This document shows positions 24,774 through 34,642 of a stretch of 64,000 nucleotides of DNA, piece by piece. Source of the DNA: Bacteroidales bacterium (GTDB taxonomy: Bacteria; Bacteroidota; Bacteroidia; Bacteroidales; UBA932); contig SUYM01000013.1 of assembly GCA_015060455.1 (NCBI GenBank), forward strand, positions 17,692-81,691, written 5' to 3'. Below the pieces are notes generated by a model, which saw only the letters and a list, made by a program, of their open reading frames with translations, was not told the DNA's origin and did not search any database. Positions within the stretch are counted from its first letter, which is position 1. Each line of letters starts with the position of its first letter. The position numbers and the translations under genes are program-made.

Positions 24774-24807
24774 AGATCCCCACGTCACTGCGTTCCTCGG
24801 GATGACG
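24774..24807. repeat. Dispersed palindromic repeat (GTCATTCC family), reverse copy
   Basis: AGATCCCCACGTCACTGCG followed by TTCCTCGGGATGACG is the reverse complement of the 8109-8143 element with few changes. It continues into CGATGACGTG-type sequence up to the next stop codon. Confidence 0.6.
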
Positions 24808-24834
24808 TGTCATGTCAGTACGATGACGTGCACG

Positions 24835-25785
24835 TCAATCCAGCGACTGTCCTGTGCTTGCCGACATGATAAGCATATTCACATATTCGTCCGGCGAGAC
24901 CGATTCAAAGAAATGATGAACCGGATCCACCGTCACCGTATCTCTTATGATTTCATAATGAAGGTGCGGAGCAAAGGAGTTGCCGGAAACACCGACATAG
25001 CCTATCACCTTTCCCTTCTTTACGCGGTTGCCTTTTCTCACCTCCATGTCGGCAAGATGGGCATATCTTGTGACATATCCACCCTTATGAGTGATCGACA
25101 CCACATTCCCAAGACCCTTCCTTGACCTGACGACCTCAGTAACCACACCGTCACCCGCCGCCCTCACCGGACTGCCGCTCGGGGCAATCAGATCAAGTCC
25201 GTTGTGCATTATCTTCACCTTATAGAACGGATTGACCCTCTCCCCAATGGATGCTCCTGTCTGCGCAAAGGAAAAGTCACTCAATGGATTGGCCATAGGA
25301 GGCATCGTGAAGTCTTTCTCCTGGAGCATCGATATTATGGCCCTGAAATTATCCTCCACATCTGACGCACGGGTCTTCAGCACAGCAAGCCTGTCCTCGG
25401 ACCGCTTCACTATGTCCCTGTCCTGAATCGTATCAAGGCTCATCAGATAGTCAAGGGACGCTCCCGGGTCCATATTCGGGGCGGAAGCATGAAAAATCTC
25501 CTCATAGATATTGTCATCCCTGACCATCAGTCCGTCTATCACCCCTGAAAGCATATCCTCCTTCTGCTGAAGTTTCGGATATTCTCTGGCATACATCCTG
25601 TTCTCATTTCTGAGACGGCGTTCCTGCTCCGTACTGAAAAACAGGGAGAATATCACATAATAGAGAACTGCCATGGACAGCGAAGCCACAAACAGCAGAA
25701 GCACCTTGCGGACAACCCCCCAGATGGAAGTCCTGACCCTCTTGAAATCGAACTTGTTCCCGTCAAATTCATACTGTCTTCCCAT
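24835..25785 (-). CDS. M23-family (LytM) peptidase, membrane-anchored
   Basis: Murein endopeptidase-type protein of 316 residues. One membrane helix at about residues 25-48, a coiled-coil stalk, then an M23 domain with NGLDLIAPSGSPV (His-x-x-x-Asp region, here N-G-L-D so the first ligand is shifted to HNGLD), YAHLADME and HLHYEIIR near the C-terminus. The metal ligands H-D-H-H are therefore present. It overlaps the stop of the second M23 gene upstream by one base. Such paired LytM genes often activate amidases at division. Confidence 0.9.
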   Translation of the reverse strand: MGRQYEFDGNKFDFKRVRTSIWGVVRKVLLLFVASLSMAVLYYVIFSLFFSTEQERRLRNENRMYAREYPKLQQKEDMLSGVIDGLMVRDDNIYEEIFHASAPNMDPGASLDYLMSLDTIQDRDIVKRSEDRLAVLKTRASDVEDNFRAIISMLQEKDFTMPPMANPLSDFSFAQTGASIGERVNPFYKVKIMHNGLDLIAPSGSPVRAAGDGVVTEVVRSRKGLGNVVSITHKGGYVTRYAHLADMEVRKGNRVKKGKVIGYVGVSGNSFAPHLHYEIIRDTVTVDPVHHFFESVSPDEYVNMLIMSASTGQSLD

Positions 25786-26801
25786 CAGCCTTTCCTCCTG
25801 TTCTTATGAGACGGATGAAGGGTCACCCTTTCCGAGGCATCCGCCGTATTCTGCACCATTGTGGAATATTCCTCCGGTGTTATCGTAAGGTCAAAATAGT
25901 TGGCCGGATTCACATGGGCACCCTTATACAGGACCTCATAGTGAAGATGAGGGCCGGACGACCTGCCGGAATTACCGCTTTCTCCTATACACTCACCCCT
26001 CTTGACCTTCATGCCTTCGGTGACACCGATGGATTTCAGATGGGCATATCTCGTCTTGTATCCGAAACCATGATCCACAAGCACCGAGTTGCCATATCCG
26101 AAGAACTCGAAACGCACCGACTCGACCACTCCGTCGCCGGTGACATAGACCGGATTGCCGGGTTTAAGGGCGAAATCAACGCCGCTGTGCCTTTTCGAGC
26201 GTCCGGTGAAAGGGTCTTTTCTGAATCCGAAACTGCTGGAAAGACGATATATCTTCCTGTCAGGAACAACAGGCGGGATTGCGGGCACACAGGAAGCCAT
26301 GTCACCGGCACGCTTGGACAACAGGGCAACCTCATCGAAGGATTTGCTCTGGACGTATGACTTCTTCGTAAGGACATCAAGCCGCATGACCGTGCTTTTC
26401 AGCAGGCCGTTCTGATCGATTCCTTCAAGATATTCATATCTGTTCACTCCTCCAAAACCCGCTTCTCTGACCTCCGTCGGTATCTCGTGCATACCGAAGA
26501 TGGAACGGTATATGTCATCATCCCTCATCTGCAACGACACCAGCGCGTCCTCGTATTTGTCCAACTGGCTGTTCATCACCTGCATCCTTGACACCCACTC
26601 TGCGTTCTCCTTCTTCAATATCGCTGTCTTCGGAAGTTCCATGTCAAACACAGAAACATATAGCCAGAAATACAGCAACGTCAACAGAATGCTGCACGCA
26701 AAAAGCCCTAATGAACGCAGGAGACGCGACTTTCTGGAACGTCTGGACACCTCGTACGAGAGGGTACGCGGATTGAGAACATATTTACTTGTCTTTGCCA
26801 T
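25785..26801 (-). CDS. M23-family (LytM) peptidase, membrane-anchored
   Basis: Paralogue of the previous gene. After a basic N-terminus and a membrane helix (about residues 30-50) comes a coiled-coil stalk, then the M23 domain with HSGVDFALKPGNPV, YAHLKSIG and HLHYEVLYKG. The track starts at a TTG at 26810; the ATG at 26801 (MAKTSKYVL) is more likely. A strong promoter ends six bases before this ATG, implying a leaderless or nearly leaderless message. Confidence 0.9.
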   Translation of the reverse strand: MAKTSKYVLNPRTLSYEVSRRSRKSRLLRSLGLFACSILLTLLYFWLYVSVFDMELPKTAILKKENAEWVSRMQVMNSQLDKYEDALVSLQMRDDDIYRSIFGMHEIPTEVREAGFGGVNRYEYLEGIDQNGLLKSTVMRLDVLTKKSYVQSKSFDEVALLSKRAGDMASCVPAIPPVVPDRKIYRLSSSFGFRKDPFTGRSKRHSGVDFALKPGNPVYVTGDGVVESVRFEFFGYGNSVLVDHGFGYKTRYAHLKSIGVTEGMKVKRGECIGESGNSGRSSGPHLHYEVLYKGAHVNPANYFDLTITPEEYSTMVQNTADASERVTLHPSHKNRRKG

Positions 26802-26807
26802 AGCCCG

Positions 26808-26837
26808 CAAAGTTAGTCATTTTTTGAATTTCGACAA
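26808..26837 (-). promoter_or_regulatory. Promoter of the M23 pair, adjacent to its ATG
   Basis: On the minus strand TTTG, 18 bases, TAACTTTG. The -7 box ends six bases before the ATG at 26801. Confidence 0.6.
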
Positions 26838-26940
26838 AAAATAATTGACTGTCATAACCTTATGGTTCCTTACTTAAAGTCAGCGGAAGGCGCATTGGAG
26901 GTGCTTCTCATGGGCATATGACACAAGGACAGGCCCAGTA

Positions 26941-26972
26941 TTGCGGATAATCAGAATTTTTTCGTATTTTTG
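26941..26972 (+). promoter_or_regulatory. Promoter of alaS
   Basis: TTG at 26941-26943 and TATTTTTG at 26965-26972 with 21 bases between. The leader to the alaS ATG is about 67 bases and G/C-rich. Confidence 0.6.
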
Positions 26973-27045
26973 CAGGCTATTATGCCCGTGCGCGCACGAC
27001 CTAAGCGGCAGGGGTGAGGAAATACGGATATAAAAATTACGAAAT

Positions 27046-29661
27046 ATGACTTCAAAAGAGATTAGAAAAGCCTTTCTTGACTTCTTCGCTTCAAAGGGGC
27101 ATCAGATTGTGCCTTCGGCACCTATGGTCGTAAAGAACGACCCTACGCTCATGTTCACCAATGCCGGTATGAATCAGTTCAAGGACTGGTTCCTCGGCAA
27201 CAGCCCTGCAAAATGGAAGAGGGTTGCGGACAGCCAGAAATGCCTTCGCGTGAGCGGAAAGCACAACGACCTTGAAGAGGTGGGACGCGACACCTACCAC
27301 CACACAATGTTCGAGATGCTCGGAAACTGGAGTTTCGGAGATTATTTCAAGGTGGAGGCCATCGACTGGGCATGGGAACTGCTGACCGAGGTATATAAAC
27401 TTGACAAGGACAGACTTTATGCAACGGTGTTCGAAGGCTCCGAGGCAGACGGCACCACCCTTGACACAGAGGCCCTGGAAGCATGGAAGAAGCACCTGCC
27501 GGAGGACCGCATCCTGCTCGGAAACAAGAAGGACAATTTCTGGGAAATGGGAGATACAGGCCCATGCGGACCATGTTCGGAGATCCATATCGACCTGCGC
27601 AGCGACGAGGAAAGGGCTGCGGTGCCGGGAGCGTCTCTCGTGAACAAGGACCACCATCTGGTCATCGAGATATGGAACAATGTGTTCATGCAGTACAACC
27701 GCAAGGCGAGCGGAGAACTGGAACTGCTTCCTAACAAGAACGTGGACACAGGTATGGGCTTCGAGCGTCTGTGCATGGCATTGCAAGGCAAGCAGTCCAA
27801 CTATGACACCGACGTGTTTACCGGAATGATAGCAAAGATCGAGGAACTTTCCGGACATAAATACGGCAACACCACCGAGGAGGACATCGCGATGCGTGTG
27901 ATCGCCGACCATATCCGTGCAATCAGTTTCTCCATCGCAGACGGCCAGTTGCCATCAAATGTGAAGGCAGGATATGTGATCAGACGTATCCTCCGCCGTG
28001 CCGTACGCTACGGATATACCTTCCTCGGTTTCAACGAGCCGTTCATCTGCCGCCTCGTGCAGCAACTTGTGGATGACATGGGCGAGTTCTATCCTGAAAT
28101 CGTAAAGCAGCAGACGCTCATCGAGCGTGTGATCAAGGAAGAGGAAATGGCCTTCCTCCGCACCCTTGACAGAGGTATCCGTCTGATGGACAACATCATG
28201 GCAAAGTCCGCAGAAACAAAGATCATCAGCGGCGAGGATGCATTCGTGCTCTATGACACCTTCGGATTCCCTATCGACCTTTCTGAACTGATTGCCTCAG
28301 AGAAGGGATATAAGATTGACCTTGAAGGTTTCCAGACCGAACTTCAGAAGCAGAAGGACCGCGCCCGCAACGCCACTGCCATCGAGTCGGGCGACTGGGT
28401 CGAGTTCACCCATTGCGACAATATCGAGTTCCTCGGATATGACCTCACAGAAATCGAGGGCGTGCAACTTACCCGCCACCGCACGGTGAAGGCAAAGAAC
28501 AAGACCATGTACCAACTCGTGTTCGAGCGCACTCCGTTCTATGGTGAGATGGGTGGTCAGGTCGGTGACACCGGATATATCGTATCAGAAAGCGGCGAGA
28601 AGATCAATATCGTCAACACTATCAAGGAGAACAACCTCACAATCCATGTGGCCGAGCGCATCCCTGCCGATTGCAGCGAGAGTTTCAGCCTCCATGTCGA
28701 TGCGGAGAGAAGGCTCCAGATCGAGAACAACCACAGTGCTACCCACCTCCTCCATCAGGCTCTCCGCGAAATCCTCGGAACGCATGTGGAGCAGAAGGGC
28801 TCATACGTATGTGACAAATATTTCCGCTTCGACTTCTCACATTTCGAGAAACTCAGCGAAGAGCAGATCGACCTTGTGGAGAACCGTGTGAATGCCCTTA
28901 TCAGAGCGAACTACCCTCTTGACGAGAACCGCAACGCCACGATGGAGCAGGCTCAGCAGATGGGTGCGATGGCGCTGTTCGGAGAGAAATACGGGGACAC
29001 TGTCCGTGTGGTTAAGTTCGGAGACTCATGCGAACTCTGCGGAGGTACACATGCTGCCGCTACAGGTCAGATCGGATTCTTCAAGATTGTTTCGGAATCG
29101 GCGATCGCAGCAGGCGTGCGCCGTATCGAGGCAGTGACAGGAGTTCATGCGGAACTTCTTGTGGACGGAATGGAGACTACGCTTCGCATCGCAAAGGCAT
29201 TCTTCAACAATGTCCCTGACCTTGCAGGAGCGATAAGGAAAATGATAGAGGAGAACGAGAACTACAAGAAGCAGATGGAAGAGGTCATCAAGGAGAAGAC
29301 AGTGACCATGAAGAACACTCTCAAGGGTCTGGCAAAAGAAATCAATGGTGCCAATGTAGTCACCATCGACCACTCCGTCGATCCTGTCATGCTCAAGAAT
29401 GCAGCGTTCATGCTCCAGAAAGAGGCTCAGAACCTTGTGATAGCAGCAGCATTCGAGGCTGCCGGCAAGCCGCAACTTCTGCTTATGTACTCGGAGGATC
29501 TTGTGAAGGCAGGCAAGAATGCCGGTGCCGATGTCCGCGAGGCTGCAAAACTCATCATGGGAGGTGGCGGAGGCCAGCCGGGATTGGCTACTGCCGGTGG
29601 AAAGAACACCGACGGCCTAGCAGACGCGCTTGCCAAACTCGTCGAATCAGCAACGAAATAA
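27046..29661 (+). CDS. alaS: Alanine--tRNA ligase
   Basis: Charges tRNA-Ala. The 871 residues contain the class II catalytic domain (about 1-245, with [13 protein letters not shown] and [10 protein letters not shown]), the tRNA-recognition domain, the editing domain with the zinc ligands in [12 protein letters not shown] (about 565) and CELCGGTH (about 663), and the C-terminal oligomerisation/DHHA1 domain ending with the [13 protein letters not shown] glycine loop. Full length and well conserved. Confidence 0.98.
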   Translation: MTSKEIRKAFLDFFASKGHQIVPSAPMVVKNDPTLMFTNAGMNQFKDWFLGNSPAKWKRVADSQKCLRVSGKHNDLEEVGRDTYHHTMFEMLGNWSFGDYFKVEAIDWAWELLTEVYKLDKDRLYATVFEGSEADGTTLDTEALEAWKKHLPEDRILLGNKKDNFWEMGDTGPCGPCSEIHIDLRSDEERAAVPGASLVNKDHHLVIEIWNNVFMQYNRKASGELELLPNKNVDTGMGFERLCMALQGKQSNYDTDVFTGMIAKIEELSGHKYGNTTEEDIAMRVIADHIRAISFSIADGQLPSNVKAGYVIRRILRRAVRYGYTFLGFNEPFICRLVQQLVDDMGEFYPEIVKQQTLIERVIKEEEMAFLRTLDRGIRLMDNIMAKSAETKIISGEDAFVLYDTFGFPIDLSELIASEKGYKIDLEGFQTELQKQKDRARNATAIESGDWVEFTHCDNIEFLGYDLTEIEGVQLTRHRTVKAKNKTMYQLVFERTPFYGEMGGQVGDTGYIVSESGEKINIVNTIKENNLTIHVAERIPADCSESFSLHVDAERRLQIENNHSATHLLHQALREILGTHVEQKGSYVCDKYFRFDFSHFEKLSEEQIDLVENRVNALIRANYPLDENRNATMEQAQQMGAMALFGEKYGDTVRVVKFGDSCELCGGTHAAATGQIGFFKIVSESAIAAGVRRIEAVTGVHAELLVDGMETTLRIAKAFFNNVPDLAGAIRKMIEENENYKKQMEEVIKEKTVTMKNTLKGLAKEINGANVVTIDHSVDPVMLKNAAFMLQKEAQNLVIAAAFEAAGKPQLLLMYSEDLVKAGKNAGADVREAAKLIMGGGGGQPGLATAGGKNTDGLADALAKLVESATK

Positions 29662-29676
29662 AAATAGCATTAACAA

Positions 29677-29763
29677 CCTTGTACCTGTTCTTGTATTTAG
29701 TGCAGGTGCAAGGCAGTCAAGGAGTGAGTACCGCAGCATACTTTCGTATGTGAGGACACTCAC
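29677..29763 (+). repeat. Structured intergenic element with two hairpins
   Basis: First hairpin: CCTTGTACCTG with CAGGTGCAAGG (one G-U pair). Second: GTGAGT pairs with ACTCAC around an inner CATAC-TTTC-GTATG stem. It fills most of the gap between alaS and the fusion gene and may be a dispersed element, a terminator for alaS, or both. Confidence 0.45.
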
Positions 29764-29803
29764 GACGAAGACAACGCAGTAACTGTGCTAAAGACTGAAC
29801 AGA

Positions 29804-32263
29804 ATGAAAAAATTAGACCAGTTCATACTCAGATCATTCATAGGACCGTTCTTCGCGATCCTGTTTGTGGTCATATTCATCCTGATGATGCAGTTCCTGT
29901 GGCTGTACATCGACGAACTGGTCGGCAAAGGCCTCAGCATGAAGGTCATCCTGGAATTCCTCGGCTGGGGAAGCGCAACTCTTCTGCCGCTGTCCCTGCC
30001 GCTTGCCACACTACTGGCTTCCATGATGACACTCGGAACGCTTGGAGAGAACAATGAACTACTGGCAATCAAGGCTGCCGGCATTTCATTGCAGCGCATC
30101 ATGATACCTCTTGCGACGGTCTGCATGCTGGTCAGCATAGGTGCATTCTTCATATCCAACGACCTTATACCGTTGGCTTACAATAAGATATACACTCTCA
30201 GAGACGACATCGGCAAGACCAAGGAAGAGATAAAGATACCTGCAAAGGTCTTCTACAACGGCATCGATGGATATATCCTGCGCGTCAATGAAAGAAACGA
30301 CGAGACCGGCATGATGCACGGGGTCATGGTGTATAACCATACGGGCAACAAAGGCAACACAAGCCTTACGATCGCTGACTCGGCCGAAATGAAGATGTCC
30401 AAGGACAAGACTTATCTTACATTCGTGATGTATCACGGAAGCAACTATGACGAGACCAACAACAAGAAATATCGCGACACGACCCTCCAACTTCAGAAAA
30501 TAGACTTCGACAAGCAGACCATGGTCATCCCGCTGGAAAACTATGCGTTCCAGAAGTCAGACACCAGCCGCTTCAATGACCAGGTAAAGTCCATGAACCT
30601 CAAGCAACTCACCTACAGTCAGGACTCTATCGGCAGACTGAACGCCGCCGGAAAGGTAGAGAATCTGGAGGCAATGCAAAGGTCAAGACTGCTCAGATAC
30701 AACGCACAGTTGGATACATCTCAAACCGGTCAGAAAAGAGCATTTACACACGAGAAACTGCTGACATGGGAAAATATCGACGATGAGATAAAGGCTGTGG
30801 AGAAGGCAAAGAAGAACGCTGAGGAAATGCAGATGAACCTGACTTCCTTTTCAAGAGAGCGGTACCATCACACCTTCATACTCAGGCTGATAGACATCGA
30901 AATCCTGAAGAAATTCGCCCTTTCTATCGCGTGTTTCATATTCTTCTTTATCGGAGCCCCATTAGGTGCGCTCATCAGAAAAGGAGGACTGGGAAGTTCA
31001 GCCATCATATCTGTGCTGTTCTTCGTCGCATACTGGGTGATTGACATATCAGGAGTCAAACTCGCCAGGGACGGAGCGGTGGCGCCTTTCAGCGGAGTCT
31101 TCTTCTCCAGTTTCGTACTCTTCCCCACCGGACTGTTTCTGACATGGAAAGCAATAAACGACTCTGCAATATTCAATCTGGATGCAATAAAGAGCGGGTT
31201 CAGAAAAATAAAGACAAAAGTCATGAGCATATTCAAGAAGAAACGTATCGTATATATGGGTACGCCGGAGTTTGCAGTTGCGCCGCTTGACGCTCTGATT
31301 AAGGAAGGCTACAATATAGTGGGAGTGGTTACAGTTGCCGACAAGGCCAGCGGACGCGGACTGAAGGTGAACGAGAGTGCAGTAAAGAAATATGCTGTTG
31401 AACACAACATCCCTGTACTGCAGCCGCTTTCGCTCAAAGACCCTGAGTTCCTCGACGCGCTGAGGGCCTGGAAGGCAGACCTTTTCGTGGTTGTTGCGTT
31501 CCGAATGCTGCCTAAGGTAGTCTGGGAGATGCCGCCACTGGGAACATTCAACCTTCACGCCGCGCTCCTGCCTCAATACCGTGGAGCCGCCCCTATCAAC
31601 TGGGCCGTGATCAACGGAGACAAGGCAACAGGAGTAACTACCTTCATGATAGATGACGGAATGGATACAGGAAAGATCATGTACAGAGAGCAGTATATCA
31701 TCGATCCTGATGAAAATGTAGGTTCAGTGCATGACAACCTCATGGAGATAGGTTCGCGACTCGTCGTACAGACTGTCGAGGCAATCTTCGACGGCAGCGT
31801 AGAGTTCCGCGTGCAGAGAAGTTTCATCCAGGGTTCCGAGATCCTGCGCCCTGCTCCGAAACTCAGCCGTGAACTCTGCCACATAGACTGGAACGACAAG
31901 ACAAGACATCTGTACAATCTCATCCGCGGTCTGAGTCCTTATCCTGCCGCATTTACGGAACTGGTGAGGGACGGCAAGGTAACCCAGATGAAGATATACG
32001 GCTCTCAGAAGGTGACAGGAGACGAGTATGCTGACATGCTCTCACGAAGCGCACTGGACAGCGCCGCACCGGGCACGATCCTCTCGGACGGCAGGACCTA
32101 CCTTGCTGTCGCGACCGCAGACGGAGCCATCTCGATCACCGAGTTGCAACTTGCCGGCAAGAAGAGGATGCCGGTCAAGGACTTCCTCATCGGATTCCGC
32201 GATCCTGAGTCATATACGACCACGCAGGGAACATCATCACAGATAACAGGCAAGAAGGCTTAA
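29804..32263 (+). CDS. fmt: LptF/LptG permease fused to methionyl-tRNA formyltransferase
   Basis: One 819-residue reading frame with two complete proteins. Residues 1 to about 475 are an LptF/LptG (YjgP/YjgQ) permease of lipopolysaccharide export: three N-terminal and three C-terminal membrane helices around a periplasmic beta domain. Residues from about 480 are Fmt, which formylates initiator Met-tRNA: YMGTPEFAVAPL, then NLHAALLPQYRGAAPINWA with the catalytic Asn/His, and MDTGKI. The junction is a basic linker (KTKVMSIFKKKR). A Met in the linker, just before the Fmt part, could also serve as an internal start. 12 bases before ilvA. Confidence 0.9.
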   Translation: MKKLDQFILRSFIGPFFAILFVVIFILMMQFLWLYIDELVGKGLSMKVILEFLGWGSATLLPLSLPLATLLASMMTLGTLGENNELLAIKAAGISLQRIMIPLATVCMLVSIGAFFISNDLIPLAYNKIYTLRDDIGKTKEEIKIPAKVFYNGIDGYILRVNERNDETGMMHGVMVYNHTGNKGNTSLTIADSAEMKMSKDKTYLTFVMYHGSNYDETNNKKYRDTTLQLQKIDFDKQTMVIPLENYAFQKSDTSRFNDQVKSMNLKQLTYSQDSIGRLNAAGKVENLEAMQRSRLLRYNAQLDTSQTGQKRAFTHEKLLTWENIDDEIKAVEKAKKNAEEMQMNLTSFSRERYHHTFILRLIDIEILKKFALSIACFIFFFIGAPLGALIRKGGLGSSAIISVLFFVAYWVIDISGVKLARDGAVAPFSGVFFSSFVLFPTGLFLTWKAINDSAIFNLDAIKSGFRKIKTKVMSIFKKKRIVYMGTPEFAVAPLDALIKEGYNIVGVVTVADKASGRGLKVNESAVKKYAVEHNIPVLQPLSLKDPEFLDALRAWKADLFVVVAFRMLPKVVWEMPPLGTFNLHAALLPQYRGAAPINWAVINGDKATGVTTFMIDDGMDTGKIMYREQYIIDPDENVGSVHDNLMEIGSRLVVQTVEAIFDGSVEFRVQRSFIQGSEILRPAPKLSRELCHIDWNDKTRHLYNLIRGLSPYPAAFTELVRDGKVTQMKIYGSQKVTGDEYADMLSRSALDSAAPGTILSDGRTYLAVATADGAISITELQLAGKKRMPVKDFLIGFRDPESYTTTQGTSSQITGKKA

Positions 32264-32275
32264 AATATTATAAAT

Positions 32276-33535
32276 ATGAGCACAACCAAATATTTCCCAA
32301 CTACGGAAAACATAGAGAAGGCATCGGAGATCCTGAAAGAGATTCTGGAGCCCACGCCTTTCCAACTGAACGCTGACCTGTCGTCCAAGTATAACGCAGA
32401 TGTATTTCTCAAGAGAGAGGACCTGCAGATGGTCCGTTCATACAAGATACGCGGAGCGTACAACAAGATCAGGTCGATAGACCCTGAAACCTTGAAATAT
32501 GGTATCGTATGTGCAAGCGCAGGAAACCACGCCCAGGGAGTGGCCTTCTCATGCAACAAGTTGCATATCATGGGTTCTATATATATGCCTACAACCACTC
32601 CTAAGCAGAAGATCGAGCAGGTGAGGATGTTCGGCAAGGACTATATAGACATTGTGCTGACCGGCGACACCTTCGATGCTGCCAACACTGCTGCAATGGA
32701 ATTTGCCCGCAAGAGCGGAAAGACATTCATCCCGCCGTTCGACGATCCTAAGATCATGGAAGGACAGGGCACAATAGGCCACGAAATCATGACCCAGACA
32801 AAGGACAAACTTGATTATGTATTCATTCCTATCGGTGGAGGCGGACTGGCATCCGGTCTGGGAGCATATATCAGGCAGATGTCACCCGAGACGAAGATCA
32901 TCGGAGTAGAACCGGCAGGCGCACCCTGCATGAAGGCAGCCATCGACAAGGGCGAGGTCGTGGAACTTGAAAACATCAACAAGTTCGTGGATGGAGCGGC
33001 TGTCAAGAAGGCCGGTGCAATGACCTATCAGGTGTGCAAGGAAATCCTTGACGACATCGTAGTCGTTCCTGAGGGAGCCGTCTGCACCACCATCATACAC
33101 ATGTATAATAAGAGTGCCATCGTGGTAGAGCCAGCAGGAGCGCTCTCGATCGCAGCCCTGAACTTCTATGCCGACAAGATAAAGGGCAAGAAGGTGGCAT
33201 GCGTGGTCAGCGGAAGCAACAACGACATCACCCGCATGGAGGAAATTCGTGAGAAATCCCTGCTTTACGAAGGACTGAAACACTATTTCATCATCACCTT
33301 CCCGCAGAAGCCGGGCGTGATGCTTTCATTCATCAGGGACATCATCGGTCCTACTGACGATATGGTATATTTCCAGTACATCAAGAAGACCAACAAGGAG
33401 TTCGGTCCGGCAATCGTCGGTATCGAACTTGCAGACAAGGCTGATTTCCATGCTCTTCTGCGCAGGATGGAGGCTCATCATATAATGTATGAGCATATAA
33501 ACGAGAACAATAAATTATTTGAAATACTAATCTGA
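32276..33535 (+). CDS. ilvA: Threonine ammonia-lyase (threonine dehydratase)
   Basis: PLP enzyme turning threonine into 2-oxobutanoate for isoleucine synthesis. The 419 residues show the PLP lysine in SYKIRGAYNK (about residue 60), ASAGNHAQGVAF, GGGGLASGLG and the VVSGSNND serine motif near residue 315, followed by one short ACT-like regulatory domain (about 335-415). It lies 12 bases after the Lpt-Fmt fusion and 14 bases before ilvE. Confidence 0.96.
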   Translation: MSTTKYFPTTENIEKASEILKEILEPTPFQLNADLSSKYNADVFLKREDLQMVRSYKIRGAYNKIRSIDPETLKYGIVCASAGNHAQGVAFSCNKLHIMGSIYMPTTTPKQKIEQVRMFGKDYIDIVLTGDTFDAANTAAMEFARKSGKTFIPPFDDPKIMEGQGTIGHEIMTQTKDKLDYVFIPIGGGGLASGLGAYIRQMSPETKIIGVEPAGAPCMKAAIDKGEVVELENINKFVDGAAVKKAGAMTYQVCKEILDDIVVVPEGAVCTTIIHMYNKSAIVVEPAGALSIAALNFYADKIKGKKVACVVSGSNNDITRMEEIREKSLLYEGLKHYFIITFPQKPGVMLSFIRDIIGPTDDMVYFQYIKKTNKEFGPAIVGIELADKADFHALLRRMEAHHIMYEHINENNKLFEILI

Positions 33536-33549
33536 TAAAACGAACTATC

Positions 33550-34584
33550 ATGAGCACACCTAACTGGAACAATCTGACATTCTCTTACAGCAAGACGAAT
33601 ACGATTCTCCGTGCAACCTATAAGGACGGAGCATGGTCAGAGGTAGAAAGTCTGACTGACGACAATCTGAAACTCAGCGCATTTGCAGGCTGTCTTCACT
33701 ATGCAATCGAGTGTTTCGAGGGTTTGAAGGCATTCCGCGGCAAGGACGGCAAGGTGCGCATCTTCCGCCCGGAGGAAAACGCAAAGCGTCTCCAGAGATC
33801 TGCGGCATATCTGGGCATCGAGGCACCTTCAGTTGAGATGTTCGTGGATATGTGCAAGAGAGTGGTCAAGGAGAATATCGATTTCCTCCCTCCATACGAG
33901 GTGACAGGAGCATCGATGTACATCCGCCCTACCCTCATCGGAAGCAATCCTCAACTCGGCGTGCAGTCTTCAAAAGAGGCTACGTTCCTTATGCTCTGCG
34001 CTCCGGTAGGTGCATACGTGGGCGGAGCGCTTGACGCAGTCGATGTGGTCATCGCACGCAACTATGACAGGGCTGCCCCTAACGGTTCAGGTTCATATAA
34101 GGTGGGCGGAAACTATGCCTGCTCGCTCTATTCATTGAACGTGGCACACTCGTTGGGCTACAAGGCTGTGCTTTACCTTGACCCACGCACAAGAGAGCAT
34201 ATCGACGAGTTCAATTCATCAAACTTCTTCGGAATCAAGGGCAACACCTATGTGACTCCGGAGTCTCCATCTATCCTCCCATCCATCACAAACAAGTCTC
34301 TTGAAACCGTTGCAAGACATCTGGGAATGGAGGTTGAGCGCAGACCTGTACCGGTGTCGGAACTTGCAGAGTTCGAGGAGGTCGGAGAATGCGGAACAGC
34401 CGTGGTGATCACCCCTGTACACAAACTCGTTGACAAGCCGTTCCTTGAATCAGAGGAAGAGACCGTTTACACCTACGGCGACGGCAAGTGCGGCCCTAAG
34501 TCCCTGAAACTTTACAACTACATCGTAAGCATCCAGAAAGGCGAGATCGAGGATCCGTTCGGCTGGATTACATACGTGGAATAG
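33550..34584 (+). CDS. ilvE: Branched-chain-amino-acid aminotransferase
   Basis: Class IV PLP aminotransferase for Val, Leu and Ile. The 344 residues contain HYAIECFEGLKAFRG near residue 57, YIRPTLIGS, the PLP lysine in GSGSYKVGGNYA (about residue 184), DEFNSSNFFGIK and the CGTAVVITPV motif. Full length. In an operon with ilvA, making both ends of the isoleucine pathway adjacent. A hairpin terminator follows. Confidence 0.96.
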   Translation: MSTPNWNNLTFSYSKTNTILRATYKDGAWSEVESLTDDNLKLSAFAGCLHYAIECFEGLKAFRGKDGKVRIFRPEENAKRLQRSAAYLGIEAPSVEMFVDMCKRVVKENIDFLPPYEVTGASMYIRPTLIGSNPQLGVQSSKEATFLMLCAPVGAYVGGALDAVDVVIARNYDRAAPNGSGSYKVGGNYACSLYSLNVAHSLGYKAVLYLDPRTREHIDEFNSSNFFGIKGNTYVTPESPSILPSITNKSLETVARHLGMEVERRPVPVSELAEFEEVGECGTAVVITPVHKLVDKPFLESEEETVYTYGDGKCGPKSLKLYNYIVSIQKGEIEDPFGWITYVE

Positions 34585-34605
34585 CATACCTTTCATACGA
34601 TCATG

Positions 34606-34632
34606 AGCAGCATGGCACTAAGCCATGCTGCT
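34606..34632 (+). terminator. Terminator after ilvE
   Basis: Arms AGCAGCATGGC and GCCATGCTGCT with a five-base loop, then TTCTTTATA. The same sequence, slightly diverged, forms the 3' coding end of the Panacea antitoxin gene near 55205-55240. Confidence 0.75.
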
Positions 34633-34642
34633 TCTTTATAGA

